This document shows, one piece after another, positions 1-8,891 of a stretch of 64,000 nucleotides of DNA. The stretch covers positions 103,724 through 167,723 of the forward strand of contig JAPOXD010000010.1 of the NCBI GenBank assembly GCA_026707285.1, in the 5' to 3' direction. Each line of letters opens with the position of its first letter. Position 1 is the first letter of the stretch. Source of the DNA: Chloroflexota bacterium. GTDB taxonomy: Bacteria > Chloroflexota > UBA11872. The notes under the pieces were generated by a model, which saw only the letters and a program-made list of their open reading frames with translations, was not told where the DNA came from and searched no databases. A program made the translations under genes and the position numbers.

Positions 1-501
1 GACGGACGGCTGTTCGCCAGCATGCGCACGCCCAACGGGCAGATCTGGTACACGGTGTCCGCCGACGACGGCCACTCGTGGCGCCCGAGCGAGATGCTGC
101 GGTTTCGCGATGGCGGCGCCCCAATGGAGAACCCTGTCTCGCCCACGCCGCTCTACCGGCTGCACGACGGGCGCTACATCCAGCTGCTCCAGAACCACGA
201 CGGCTGGGGCTACAACGGATTCGGCCCGCTCAACAGCGACAGCCGCAGGCCGCAGTTCCTCGCGGTCGGCGAGTTTCGCCCCAACGCCCACCAACCGCTC
301 TGGTTCAGCGAGCCGCTGCTGCTGTTCGACACCGACGGCGTGGGCATCGCGCCGCACTACCGTCCGTGGCTGTCGATGTATTCCAGCCTCACGGAGCGCG
401 AGGGCGAGCGCATCCTCTGGTACTCCGACCGCAAGCTGTTCGGCCTGGGCCGCTACATCACCGACGAAATGCTCGCGCCGTTGACCGTGCCCGAGGCGTA
501 G
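1..501 (+). CDS. BNR/sialidase-fold protein, C-terminal fragment
   Basis: Only the last 166 codons are inside the window; the frame is open from base 1, so the gene is cut by the window edge. The fragment has a typical BNR/Asp-box blade sequence (a S-A-D-D-G-H-S-W element near its start) and W/Y-rich segments, as in the six-bladed propellers of the sialidase superfamily. The family hydrolyses or binds sugars, but no catalytic residues can be assigned from the tail alone. Two other propeller genes of this type occur on the minus strand at about 9-10 kb and 15.6-16.8 kb. It ends 31 bases before a Gfo/Idh/MocA dehydrogenase on the same strand, a common sugar-catabolism neighbour. The fold call is fairly secure; the substrate is unknown. 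Confidence 0.75.
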   Translation, partial: DGRLFASMRTPNGQIWYTVSADDGHSWRPSEMLRFRDGGAPMENPVSPTPLYRLHDGRYIQLLQNHDGWGYNGFGPLNSDSRRPQFLAVGEFRPNAHQPLWFSEPLLLFDTDGVGIAPHYRPWLSMYSSLTEREGERILWYSDRKLFGLGRYITDEMLAPLTVPEA

Positions 502-532
502 TTCAGGCTCAGTAGTCGACAAGGGGGATCCA

Positions 533-1546
533 TTGGCCACCGTTGCGTTCATCACCGAGTCCGAAGCCAAGCATCGAATGCCCTACGCCGAGGCCATCCG
601 CGATGTCGAGCGGATCGCGGCCGCGCACGTAGTTGACGACGGCGACGACGGCCTTCTCGGCGTCGTCGGGTCGAAGCTCGTGGGTCGGCATACGTCCGTG
701 GACGGCTTGCTCGCGGCGGTGCGCCCGGACATGGCCATCGTGTCGCTGGTGGCGTCCAACTCACCGCCCGCGATCGAGGCGCTGCTCAACGCCGGCGTGC
801 CGATCATGGCGGAGAAGCCGGCTTGCGTGGACCCCGAGGACTTCGCCCCGCTGGCGCGGCTGGCCGAGGACAAAGGCGTGCCGCTGATGCTGGCGCTGGC
901 CAACCGCATGCGCCCCGACATGGGCGACGCCCGGCGCATTATCGCCGAGGGCGGCATCGGCGAGCTGTACGCGGTTCGGGCGACGCAGGTGGCGGACCAG
1001 ACCCGCATCCAGGAGCTCACCGAGCCCGACTGGACCTTCGAGCGCGCCCGGGCCGGCGGCGGGCACCTGGTCTGGTTGGGGATTCACTTCGTGGATTTGA
1101 TTCGCTACGTCACCGGCCGCGACATCGAGCAGGTGCAGGCGCTGACGGGCGTCGTCGGCGGCGCGCCGATCGACGTGGAGGACCTGGCCCTCGTCAATAT
1201 GCGCCTGTCCGGCGGCGCGCTGGTGTCGCTGTTTTCCGGCTACGTGATGGAGGAGAAGGGGCACCAGGGGTTGACAATCTACGGCTCGCGGGGCTGGTTG
1301 CAAACCGACGCCGCCGCGTCGCCGAAGCTGATGTGGTGCTCGGGCCGCGGCGACGACGCCAAGGTGCGGCGCACGCTCTACGAGGACCGCGGCGCGCCCT
1401 ACACGGGCTGGGTGGACTTGACGCTGCGCGCCTGCCTGGGCGAGATCGAGCCGCCGCTCTCGGGCGCCGACGGCCTGGCGGCGCTGCGCGCGGTGCACGC
1501 GGCGTATGCGTCAGCCGCGCACGGCCGGCCAGAGTCGCTGGCGTAG
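533..1546 (+). CDS. Gfo/Idh/MocA-family oxidoreductase
   Basis: A 337-residue protein of the NAD(P)-dependent sugar/inositol dehydrogenase family. It contains the hallmark E94-K95-P96 motif in the nucleotide-binding half and a G-I-H-F-V-D-L segment in the C-terminal alpha/beta domain where the catalytic His normally sits. Start chosen at TTG 533, which follows a strong AAGGGGG ribosome-binding site at 521-527. The N-terminal strand reads A-F-I-T-E-S-E-A-K-H, so the usual glycine-rich dinucleotide motif is not recognisable; either cofactor binding is altered or the loop has diverged. It follows a sialidase-like gene by 31 bases and probably acts on a sugar or polyol, but no specific substrate can be named. 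Confidence 0.85.
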   Translation: MATVAFITESEAKHRMPYAEAIRDVERIAAAHVVDDGDDGLLGVVGSKLVGRHTSVDGLLAAVRPDMAIVSLVASNSPPAIEALLNAGVPIMAEKPACVDPEDFAPLARLAEDKGVPLMLALANRMRPDMGDARRIIAEGGIGELYAVRATQVADQTRIQELTEPDWTFERARAGGGHLVWLGIHFVDLIRYVTGRDIEQVQALTGVVGGAPIDVEDLALVNMRLSGGALVSLFSGYVMEEKGHQGLTIYGSRGWLQTDAAASPKLMWCSGRGDDAKVRRTLYEDRGAPYTGWVDLTLRACLGEIEPPLSGADGLAALRAVHAAYASAAHGRPESLA

Positions 1547-1655
1547 GCCGTCCAACTCCGAGCGTCGAAAACGCGTGATCGGGCGTTCTGCGGCATGCTT
1601 GGCGTCGCGCTCGGCGGATGACTCGATGCACCTTGCGGCAAAGGACCGGTAAGCC

Positions 1656-4061
1656 ATGAAGATCGTCGGCTATTGCGATCCCCTGCACGTCGCGCCCGGC
1701 GACACGGTGCGCTTCATGGTCAGCAGCGCGCACCCGAGCTACCGGGCCGATCTCGTCCGCATCGTGCACTGCGACAACAACCCTCGCGGCCCTGGCTTCA
1801 AGGCCCCGCTGGTCGAATCGGCCCTCAGCGGCGACTACGCCGGCCGCGAGCAGGCCATCCGCACCGGCTCCAGCGTGCAGATTCCGTACGCCGACGCACT
1901 GGGCCAACTGGACAGCTTTACGGTGACGGCCTGGATCATGCCGACGATGCTGGTGAAGGAGGAGGCGCAGGTAATCATCGAGCAGGCGCGTGCCGCCGGT
2001 CCGGAAGCCCAAACGTTTCAGGTGGAGGCGCCGGGCAGCATTCAGCAAGCCATCGTGACTCACGGACTCGAAGCACCGGTCAGCGCCGGCTACGGCCTGT
2101 TCATCGGCATCGGCGGACACCTCGTGGGCCAGGTCGGGGACGGCGCGGGAGGCATGACGGTCGTCGGCCCCGCCACGCCGTTAGTCGAGCATCAGTGGAC
2201 GTTCGCGGCGATGACCTACGACGCAGACTCGCAGCGGCTGGCGGTCTATCAGCTCCCGAAGCACCCCTGGCCGGTCGAGCGCGGTCGCGGGGTCGCGGTG
2301 ATAACCGCGCCCGGCTCGCGCCCTTCGGAGGGCGCCCCGCTGGTGATGGCCGCCGCGGTGGAGTCGCGCGAAGGGGACAAGGTTCTGACGCACTCCCACT
2401 TCAACGGCAAAATCGACGCGCCCCGCGTCTACGACCGCGCCCTGTCCGGCGATGAGATCGAGGCGCTGGCCCGCGGCGGCGATTCGCTGGTGGTCGAGGG
2501 GTTGGTGGCCGCCTGGGACTTCAGCCGGGACATCAGCACCGACCGCGTGACCGACGCCGGTCCGCACGGTCTCCACGGGCGCGCGGTGCAGATGCCCACC
2601 CGCGGCGTCACCGGGCATAACTACACCGGGCACGAGACGAGCTACCGGCTCGCGCCGGACGAATACGGCGCCATTCACTTCCACGACGACGACCTCGAGG
2701 ACGCCCGCTGGGGGGTCGACTTCGAGCTGACGGTGCCGGACGACCTGCGCAGCGGCGTCTACGCCGCCTGGGTGCGCTCGGGCGACGACGAGGACTACAT
2801 CACCTTCTTCGTGCGGCCCGCCGACGATGCCGAGACTGCGCCGATCGCCGTATTGATGTCCACCGTGTCGTACGTCACCTATGCCAACTTCCGCGACGTC
2901 GACGGCGGATTCTGGAGTCCCGAGCGCGTCCCGAATGCGGATCCCAGTCTGAATCCGGCGGCGCACGACTTCCTGCGGGCCAACCCGATGCCGGGGCTCT
3001 ACGACTTCCACTCCGACGGGACGGGCGCGGCGCTCTGCTCGTGGCGCCGGCCGATCCTGAACATGCGGCCTACCTACCGCTACCGCGTCTGGTCGGCGCC
3101 GTCGCGATTTCCGGCGGACCCCTACGTGATCGATTGGCTGGAGGCCCGCGGCCTGGAATACGACGTGATCACCGACCACGACCTCCACGCCCAGGGCGCG
3201 GACTTGCTCAAGCGGCATCGCGTCATCATCTCCGCCTCGCATCCGGAGTACTGGACCTCGCCGATGATCGAGGGGCTGGAAACCTATCTGAACGACGGCG
3301 GGCGCCTGATGTACCTGGGCGGCAACGGCTTCTTCGGCGTCGCCGCCGTCGACCCGAACCGTCCTCACGTAGTGGAGGTGCGGCGCTGGGGCACGAGCTG
3401 GCCCTTCGAGCATCCGCCGGCGGAGCGCGTGCTGGCCACCACCGGCGAGTTGGGCGGCACCTGGCGCAACCGCGGCCGTCCGCCGCAGGCGTTGGTGGGC
3501 ATCGGCTGCGGCTCGGCGGGCTTCGACAAGGGGTCGCCATACGTTCGCCAGCCGGACAGCCACGATCCTCGCGCGTCGTTCATCTTCGAGGGCATCGGCG
3601 ACGACGAGCGCATCGGCGACATCCCGTCGCTGGTGGTCAATCACGGCGCCGCGGGCTACGAGATGGACCGGCTGGACTTCAGCCTCGGCACGCCGCCGCA
3701 CGCGCTGCTGCTGGCCACGTCGCTGGGGCACTCCGACAAGTACGTCGGGCTGGCCGACGAGGCGCTCTGGTACACGCGCGGCATCGACGGCGTGTCGGTG
3801 GGGGATCCGACAACCCCCGGCGAGTACCACCCGTTCATTCGCGCCGACATGACCTATTTCGAGACTCCCAACGGCGGCGGCGTGTTTTCGGTTGGCTCCA
3901 TCGCCTGGCGCTCGTGCCTGTCCTACAACGACTACGAGAACACGGTTTCGCGCGTGACCGAGAACGTCGTGCGACGGTTCGCCTCACCCGAGCCCCTGGC
4001 CGATCCGTCGGCCAATCCGGGCGTCGTCACGATGGCCGGCGAGTCTCGCCGGAAGGAGTAG
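1656..4061 (+). CDS. LamG-domain protein with N,N-dimethylformamidase beta-subunit-like C-terminal half
   Basis: An 801-residue protein. Residues from about 60 to 300 look like a LamG/concanavalin-type beta-sandwich (T-V-T-A-W-I-M-P near its start, W-D-F near its end). Residues from about 385 on resemble the large subunit of N,N-dimethylformamidase (DMFase), an iron amidohydrolase that splits formamides into amine and formate. A H529-P-E531-Y-W segment fits the His-x-Glu iron ligand pair described for DMFase; a Tyr ligand could be Y406 or Y409 in S-Y-V-T-Y-A-N, but this is not certain. The length is close to that of the known beta subunit. No small alpha-subunit gene is adjacent. No signal peptide is visible. 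Start ATG 1656 follows AAGGA. Its stop lies 4 bases before the next start, so it is probably co-translated with the PLP decarboxylase. The real substrate is unknown. Confidence 0.8.
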   Translation: MKIVGYCDPLHVAPGDTVRFMVSSAHPSYRADLVRIVHCDNNPRGPGFKAPLVESALSGDYAGREQAIRTGSSVQIPYADALGQLDSFTVTAWIMPTMLVKEEAQVIIEQARAAGPEAQTFQVEAPGSIQQAIVTHGLEAPVSAGYGLFIGIGGHLVGQVGDGAGGMTVVGPATPLVEHQWTFAAMTYDADSQRLAVYQLPKHPWPVERGRGVAVITAPGSRPSEGAPLVMAAAVESREGDKVLTHSHFNGKIDAPRVYDRALSGDEIEALARGGDSLVVEGLVAAWDFSRDISTDRVTDAGPHGLHGRAVQMPTRGVTGHNYTGHETSYRLAPDEYGAIHFHDDDLEDARWGVDFELTVPDDLRSGVYAAWVRSGDDEDYITFFVRPADDAETAPIAVLMSTVSYVTYANFRDVDGGFWSPERVPNADPSLNPAAHDFLRANPMPGLYDFHSDGTGAALCSWRRPILNMRPTYRYRVWSAPSRFPADPYVIDWLEARGLEYDVITDHDLHAQGADLLKRHRVIISASHPEYWTSPMIEGLETYLNDGGRLMYLGGNGFFGVAAVDPNRPHVVEVRRWGTSWPFEHPPAERVLATTGELGGTWRNRGRPPQALVGIGCGSAGFDKGSPYVRQPDSHDPRASFIFEGIGDDERIGDIPSLVVNHGAAGYEMDRLDFSLGTPPHALLLATSLGHSDKYVGLADEALWYTRGIDGVSVGDPTTPGEYHPFIRADMTYFETPNGGGVFSVGSIAWRSCLSYNDYENTVSRVTENVVRRFASPEPLADPSANPGVVTMAGESRRKE

Positions 4062-4065
4062 CCCC

Positions 4066-5286
4066 GTGGCCCAGGAGTTCGAGCGACACACGCCTCACGA
4101 CCCGCTGCCCATGCCGCCGCCGATGGACTTTCCGGAGGAGGGCGCGGCCGAATCGGAGGTCCTGGGCGACGTGCACGCGCGGATCGCCGAGGACCCGTTC
4201 TCCGTCGAGCGCAACTTCGGCATCACCTACGTCGGGCCGCCGCATCCCATCGCGGAACGCGTGGCGACGCTGACCCGGGGCACCTACTTCGTGGAGTGGG
4301 CGCGGCAGATGAATCCCGGCGCCTACGCCTTCGAGAAGGAGGCCATCCGCATGATGGCCAGCCTGCTCGGCCGGCCCGAGGCCACGGGTTTCATCACCAG
4401 CGGCGGCACCGAGTCCAACATGTCGGCCATGCGGCTGGCGCGCAATCTAGGCGGCAAGTCGGAACCCGAAATCATCATGCCCACGTCGGCGCACTACAGC
4501 TTCCGCCTAGGTGCGGAACTGCTCGGAATCAAGCTGATCGAGACGCCGGTGGACGAGCGGATGGCGCCCGCTGTGGATGCGGTCAAGCGCGCCATCACGC
4601 CCAACACCGTGGGGCTGATCTGCTCCGCGCCCGAGGGGAACTTCGGGCAGCTGGACCCCATTCCCGAGTTCGCCAAGCTGGCGCTCGAGCACGACCTGTA
4701 CCTGCACGTCGACGGGGCGTTCGGCGGCTTCATCCTGCCGTTCATGCGCGAGTTGGGCCATGACCTGTGCGATTTCGACCTCAGCGTGCCGGGGGTCAGC
4801 TCGTTCATGACCGACGGGCACAAGCTGGGCCAACTGCCGGTGGCGACCGGGTTCTTCCTGATCCGCGACGCCAGCATGCTGGAGGCGGTGCCGCTGGATT
4901 GGACGTTCATCCACACCCTCACCGCCACCAAGCCCGGCGACCACGCCGCGACCGCGTGGGCCGTCATGCGGCACCTGGGACGCGCCGGCTACCGGGCCGC
5001 CACCGCCCGTCTGCTTGAGTCCGTGCGCATCGTGGTCGAGGGCATCGAGGCCATCGACGAACTGCGGCTGATGGTGAAGCCGTTGATCAGCGTGATCAAC
5101 TTCACCTCGGACACGGTGGACATCGAGTGTGTATTCAACGAGCTCTCACGGCGCGGCTGGGGCAGCACCTTCGGCCACATGAACGGCCACGCCCGCATCC
5201 GCCTCTCGCTCCACCCCTACCGCGACGCCGACCACGCTCATGGGTTCGTGCGGGCACTGAGAGCGTCGGTCCAAGCCGCGCGGTAG
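4066..5286 (+). CDS. PLP-dependent amino-acid decarboxylase (group II / MfnA- and sphingosine-phosphate-lyase-like)
   Basis: A 406-residue fold-type I PLP enzyme. Visible motifs are T-S-G-G-T-E (111-116, phosphate binding), H143 (ring stacking, S-A-H-Y-S-F), D216 in H-V-D-G-A-F-G-G, and the Schiff-base lysine K253 in D-G-H-K-L-G. This pattern is shared by glutamate/tyrosine/aspartate decarboxylases of the MfnA type and by sphingosine-1-phosphate lyase, so the chemistry (decarboxylation or C-C cleavage of an amino substrate) is firmer than the substrate. The GTG start at 4066 is set by a GGAAGGAG site at 4051-4058, inside the end of the upstream DMFase-like gene. The coupling suggests that both act on related nitrogen compounds; this is inference. 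Confidence 0.85.
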   Translation: MAQEFERHTPHDPLPMPPPMDFPEEGAAESEVLGDVHARIAEDPFSVERNFGITYVGPPHPIAERVATLTRGTYFVEWARQMNPGAYAFEKEAIRMMASLLGRPEATGFITSGGTESNMSAMRLARNLGGKSEPEIIMPTSAHYSFRLGAELLGIKLIETPVDERMAPAVDAVKRAITPNTVGLICSAPEGNFGQLDPIPEFAKLALEHDLYLHVDGAFGGFILPFMRELGHDLCDFDLSVPGVSSFMTDGHKLGQLPVATGFFLIRDASMLEAVPLDWTFIHTLTATKPGDHAATAWAVMRHLGRAGYRAATARLLESVRIVVEGIEAIDELRLMVKPLISVINFTSDTVDIECVFNELSRRGWGSTFGHMNGHARIRLSLHPYRDADHAHGFVRALRASVQAAR

Positions 5287-5301
5287 ATCGGTCAGCTCGA
5301 C

Positions 5302-6393
5302 TCAAGCCCACGGATCGACGGCGACTTTGACTACGCCGTCGGCGGGGGAGGCCGAACGGACGAGCTCGATGCCCTTGGCGGCCTGGGCCAGCGGCAGGCG
5401 GTGGGTGAGCATGCGCTCCAGCGGATAGCGCCCCGATTCGGCGAGTTGGACGGCGGCGCGGACGGCCTGGGTCTCGTGGCTGTTGACGCCGAGGACGCGG
5501 ATTTCGCCGGCCACCAGCCGATCCCAGGGGAGCTCGACGGGCGCGCCGCCCTTGGACCCGGCCATGACGAACGTGCCGAGCGGCCGCACGACCGAGGCCG
5601 CTTGGCTTGCCGCCCCGGCGCTGGCCGTCACATCGATCACGACGTCGGCGAGGCGACCACCTGTGAGCGCCGCGATCTCGGCGACGGTTGAATCCGACGC
5701 AACCAGTACGTCGGTCGCGCCGAAATCTCGGGCAAGCTCGAGCCGGGCGCGATCGCGGGCGAGGCCCACCACGATGATCTGCCCGGCGCCAGCCGCGTGC
5801 GCCGCGATGGTGCAGGCCAGACCCTGCGGTCCCGGTCCGAAGATCACGACGGTGTCGCCGATGCCGGTGTTGCCCAGCGTTTGCACCCAGCGGATGCCGT
5901 TGGCCAGCACCGCCCCCACGACGACGCCGACCTCCGGCGTGATCTGCTCGGACACGCGGTGCACGCGGGCGCGGGGCGGCAGGTAGAGGAACTGTCCGTA
6001 GGCGCCCCAGAGGTGCGGCGGGTCGGCTGCGGACAAGCGACCGCCGTAGCCCTGCTCGTCGGCGCACATCTGGTAGGAGCCGCGGCGGCACCACTCGCAG
6101 CGGCCGCAGCCAAAGCTGGCCTCCACGATCACGCGGTCGCCGGCGGCCACCTGCCAGCGTGCGGCTGCCGCCGCGCCCGCTTGCTCGATGCGGCCCACGA
6201 TTTCGTGGCCCAGCAGGGCGGGAACTTTGCGGATTACGACCGAGTGACCGTCCCAGTGGTGAATGTCGCTGCCGCAGATGCCGGCGAGCTCGACGCGCAG
6301 CAGGCCGTCGTCGCCGCCGATTTCGGGCAGCGGGAAGTCGCGCGGCTCGATGCGGTGGGGTGCGACGAGGACGGCGCCGCGGCTGAGGGTCAC
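5302..6393 (-). CDS. Zinc-dependent medium-chain alcohol dehydrogenase
   Basis: A 363-residue MDR-family dehydrogenase. Catalytic-zinc residues C40 (G-I-C-G-S-D) and H63-E64 are present. So are the four structural-zinc cysteines C96, C99, C102 and C110, and the Rossmann motif G186-P-G-P-Q-G191. It oxidises an alcohol or polyol with NAD(P); the H-H-W-D-G following the first zinc ligand resembles sorbitol/threonine-type members, but the substrate cannot be fixed. It starts with GTG at 6393 and converges on the PLP decarboxylase, with only 15 bases between the stops. Confidence 0.88.
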   Translation of the reverse strand: MTLSRGAVLVAPHRIEPRDFPLPEIGGDDGLLRVELAGICGSDIHHWDGHSVVIRKVPALLGHEIVGRIEQAGAAAAARWQVAAGDRVIVEASFGCGRCEWCRRGSYQMCADEQGYGGRLSAADPPHLWGAYGQFLYLPPRARVHRVSEQITPEVGVVVGAVLANGIRWVQTLGNTGIGDTVVIFGPGPQGLACTIAAHAAGAGQIIVVGLARDRARLELARDFGATDVLVASDSTVAEIAALTGGRLADVVIDVTASAGAASQAASVVRPLGTFVMAGSKGGAPVELPWDRLVAGEIRVLGVNSHETQAVRAAVQLAESGRYPLERMLTHRLPLAQAAKGIELVRSASPADGVVKVAVDPWA

Positions 6394-6447
6394 GTTGTTG
6401 GTCCGGGGTGGGTTCTGGCTCTCGGTGGCGGCTGGGTATCTTCCAAC

Positions 6448-6468
6448 GGGCGGGTCACAGACCCGCCC
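6448..6468. repeat. Palindromic repeat, GTAGGGGCG-end family (variant)
   Basis: A 9-bp inverted repeat (GGGCGGGTC / GACCCGCCC, 3-base loop) followed by CTACC. Read on the other strand it begins GTAGGGGCGGG, matching the ends of the palindromes at 32879 and 35166. It lies in the 172-base gap between the alcohol dehydrogenase and the following minus-strand gene. Confidence 0.6.
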
Positions 6469-6513
6469 CTACCCCGAGTGGCCACCGCGCGCCGGTTGCA
6501 TTGATCGGAGTGG

Positions 6514-6533
6514 ATTCCCGCTTTCGCGGGAAT
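6514..6533. repeat. Palindromic repeat, ATTCCCGC-TTTC-GCGGGAAT
   Basis: An 8-bp perfect stem with a TTTC loop, flanked by TGG on the left and AACGG on the right. A second full copy lies at 30644-30663 and a half copy at 35293-35309. It is a REP-like intergenic hairpin just downstream of the toroid-fold gene on the minus strand. It lacks a T-tract, so it is not an obvious intrinsic terminator. Confidence 0.7.
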
Positions 6534-6565
6534 AACGGAGGAGGAGCTCTGGGACTTCGAGGTCA

Positions 6566-7582
6566 TTAGCGGCTTGCCAGGCAGCCGATGATGGTGTCCA
6601 CGTGCACCACGAATTCCGCCGTCAGCTCGATGGCCTCGCCGAGCGTGGCCTCGGGATCCCAGGACCATGAGCCGTCCGCCTCTTGCGTCTCGACGAACCA
6701 ATCGCCCACCCGCACCGTCCAGTCGCGGTAGACGGCGTCTCCCGTGAGCTGATAGAGCAGCGCCGAGCCCCAGCCGCTCTTGCAGACCTGGGCGTAGTCG
6801 AACTGGCGCGGCGTGCATTGCATCGAGAAGTCCATGTAGTCGCGCGCGAGCGACAGGTATCCCGGCTGCGGATCGACCATGTGCAGGCGGCAGAGGAAGG
6901 CCGCGGCAATGCCGCCCACCGTCCAACGCTGCTTCCGGGCAGCTTGGGCCTCGACCGTGAACCACGACTCCTTGCCAGCCTCCGGGGTGACGAGCGCCTG
7001 CCGCTCCCGCGACCACGCATAGTGCAGCCGGTCGGGCAGTTCGTATTGCGCCCGCCAGATTCGCTCCAGGAAGGCATGCACCGCCCGCGCTTCGTCAAGG
7101 CGCCCCAGGGCGATGCACGCCAGACCGCAGCCGCAGGCGTAAGGAACGTCCATCACGTCGCTCGGGGCGCCGTCGGCGTCGAGGTCATTGATGAAGCCCC
7201 CGGACTCCGGGTCCTGCATGGTGAGGACGAAGTCGAGGCCGCGGCTGCTCAGGTCGAACTGGCGTGCCATGTGCGCGCCGTAGACCAGCGTGGCGTTGCG
7301 ATAGGCATAGGCGTCCGTCAGCACCCGCAGCCCGCGGTCGAAATCGCCCTCGGGGGTGAACATGTGCTCACGGATCCAACCGCACAGCGCCGTGGCCGCC
7401 GCGGTTTCGCCGGCCACGGTGAGCGTCCACGGCACGCGGTAAAACCTGAAGCCATGCGCCGGGTCACCGATTGAGCCATCGGCGTTCATGTGCCCAAGCA
7501 GCCACTCGACGCCGCGCCGCTTGGCGTCGGCGTATGACGCCAAGCGAGCGCGCAGATCGGTCGGCGAGGTACTCGTCGTCAT
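6566..7582 (-). CDS. Uncharacterised alpha/alpha-toroid (prenyltransferase/cyclase-like) protein
   Basis: A protein of about 338 residues that I cannot assign to a named family. It has repeated helical hairpins with glycine/aromatic turns (N-A-D-G-S-I-G, P-E-S-G-G-F, E-A-D-G-S-W-S-W), the style of six-hairpin/toroid proteins such as squalene-cyclase, prenyltransferase and unsaturated-glycoside-hydrolase domains. It has no signal peptide or membrane segment. ATG 7582 is preferred; a GTG 21 bases upstream at 7603 is the alternative and would add seven residues. It diverges from the luciferase-like monooxygenase gene, so both promoters must lie within about 115 bases. Confidence 0.7.
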   Translation of the reverse strand: MTTSTSPTDLRARLASYADAKRRGVEWLLGHMNADGSIGDPAHGFRFYRVPWTLTVAGETAAATALCGWIREHMFTPEGDFDRGLRVLTDAYAYRNATLVYGAHMARQFDLSSRGLDFVLTMQDPESGGFINDLDADGAPSDVMDVPYACGCGLACIALGRLDEARAVHAFLERIWRAQYELPDRLHYAWSRERQALVTPEAGKESWFTVEAQAARKQRWTVGGIAAAFLCRLHMVDPQPGYLSLARDYMDFSMQCTPRQFDYAQVCKSGWGSALLYQLTGDAVYRDWTVRVGDWFVETQEADGSWSWDPEATLGEAIELTAEFVVHVDTIIGCLASR

Positions 7583-7696
7583 CGGCGGCCAGCTTAGCCC
7601 CACGCTCGGCGCGTCGACAGCGGTTGGCCGGTCGCGCTACGGTCGGCACAACCCTAAACCGACGCGAGCGTTGCCCCGAGTGCCACGGCGCCTCTG

Positions 7697-8863
7697 ATGA
7701 ATCTTGCCATCGACGCCTTCTATGGCGGTCACGTCGAGATGCCGAACCCGGGATTTCGGGGACCGGCGGCGCACACACGGCGGATGAGCGACGCGCACCT
7801 GGCGACGGTCTACGACGAGGCCCTGCGCTTCGCCGAGCTGATGGAGCGGACCGGCTACGACACGCTCTGGTTGGCCGAGCACCACTTTCAGCGCGAGGGC
7901 TACGGCTGCATCGGCAACGTGCCGCTGTTGAGCGTGCACCTGGCGCACCACACGAAGCGGCTCAAGTTCGGCGCGTTCTTCAACACCGTCACCGCCTGGC
8001 ACCCGCTGCGGCTGGCCGAGGACTACGCCATGGTCGACGTGCTCACCGGTGGGCGGCTGCGCTTCGGCATCGGACGCGGCTACGTCGCGCGCGAGGTCGA
8101 GACCCTGGGCGGCCCGCTGCTCGACGACTCGGCCAACCGCGACCTGTTCGAGGAGCAGGTGGAGATCATGCTGAAGGCCTGGCACGAGCCGGAGTTCGCC
8201 CACGCGGGCGTGGCCTACCGGGTGCCCGCCGACGTGCCGCATATGTTCGACGATCTTGTTGACATAACACTCGTGCCGCGGCCGGCGCACCTGCCGGTCG
8301 AAATCTGGCAGCCCATCACCAGCACTAAGCGGCGCGGCCTGGACTTCATGGCGCGGCACGGCGTCAAGGGCGTGATTGCGGGAGGCACGGCGCCGGGCGG
8401 CCGCGCGGAGCAGGCGGCGGCGGTCTACCGCGACGCATTGGCGCGGGCCGGCCGCGAAACGCAGCTTGGCGAGGACCTGGCGGTCGGATTTCAGATTCAC
8501 CTCTCGGACAGCCGCGAGGCCGCGCTGCTCGAAGCGACCCCGTGGTGCGAGGAGCACCTCAAGGGGCTCGCGCCGCTGGGGCGCTATCCGCAGCTGAGCG
8601 AGGCCCAGATTCAGGCCACGGCCCAGGGCGAAGCGGCCTATGACGCGGGACTCCCCACCATTCACGACCTGGACGCCGAGGGCACCTGGGTGTGCGGGAC
8701 GCCGGACCACGTGCGCGACCACTTGACCGGCCTGCTGGAACGCCTTCCCGGCCTGCGCCGCGTCTTCATCCAGACCGGATCGCTGGGCGTGCCGCCGTCG
8801 GCCATGCGGGCCGACATCGAGTGGTTCGCCCAGGACGTGATGCCCGAGTTCGCCGCCGCATAG
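7697..8863 (+). CDS. Luciferase-like (LLM class) flavin-dependent monooxygenase
   Basis: A 388-residue TIM-barrel protein of the bacterial luciferase family. It shows the usual N-terminal A-E-H-H-F motif (about residues 56-60), the G-R-L-R-F-G-I-G-R-G-Y segment and the C-terminal G-T-P-D-H-V-R-D-H element. Family members use reduced FMN or F420 to oxygenate or reduce a substrate; the sequence does not tell which. It stands alone on the plus strand, converging on a sialidase-like gene 28 bases downstream. No partner flavin reductase is nearby. Confidence 0.88.
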   Translation: MNLAIDAFYGGHVEMPNPGFRGPAAHTRRMSDAHLATVYDEALRFAELMERTGYDTLWLAEHHFQREGYGCIGNVPLLSVHLAHHTKRLKFGAFFNTVTAWHPLRLAEDYAMVDVLTGGRLRFGIGRGYVAREVETLGGPLLDDSANRDLFEEQVEIMLKAWHEPEFAHAGVAYRVPADVPHMFDDLVDITLVPRPAHLPVEIWQPITSTKRRGLDFMARHGVKGVIAGGTAPGGRAEQAAAVYRDALARAGRETQLGEDLAVGFQIHLSDSREAALLEATPWCEEHLKGLAPLGRYPQLSEAQIQATAQGEAAYDAGLPTIHDLDAEGTWVCGTPDHVRDHLTGLLERLPGLRRVFIQTGSLGVPPSAMRADIEWFAQDVMPEFAAA

Positions 8864-8891
8864 GTCCGGCCGCTCCTCGGTCAGGCGCCGC

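Noticed and set aside
2181..3830. 549-codon minus-strand frame inside the DMFase-like gene
   Set aside because: Antisense shadow; composition like the other H/R/V-rich shadows.
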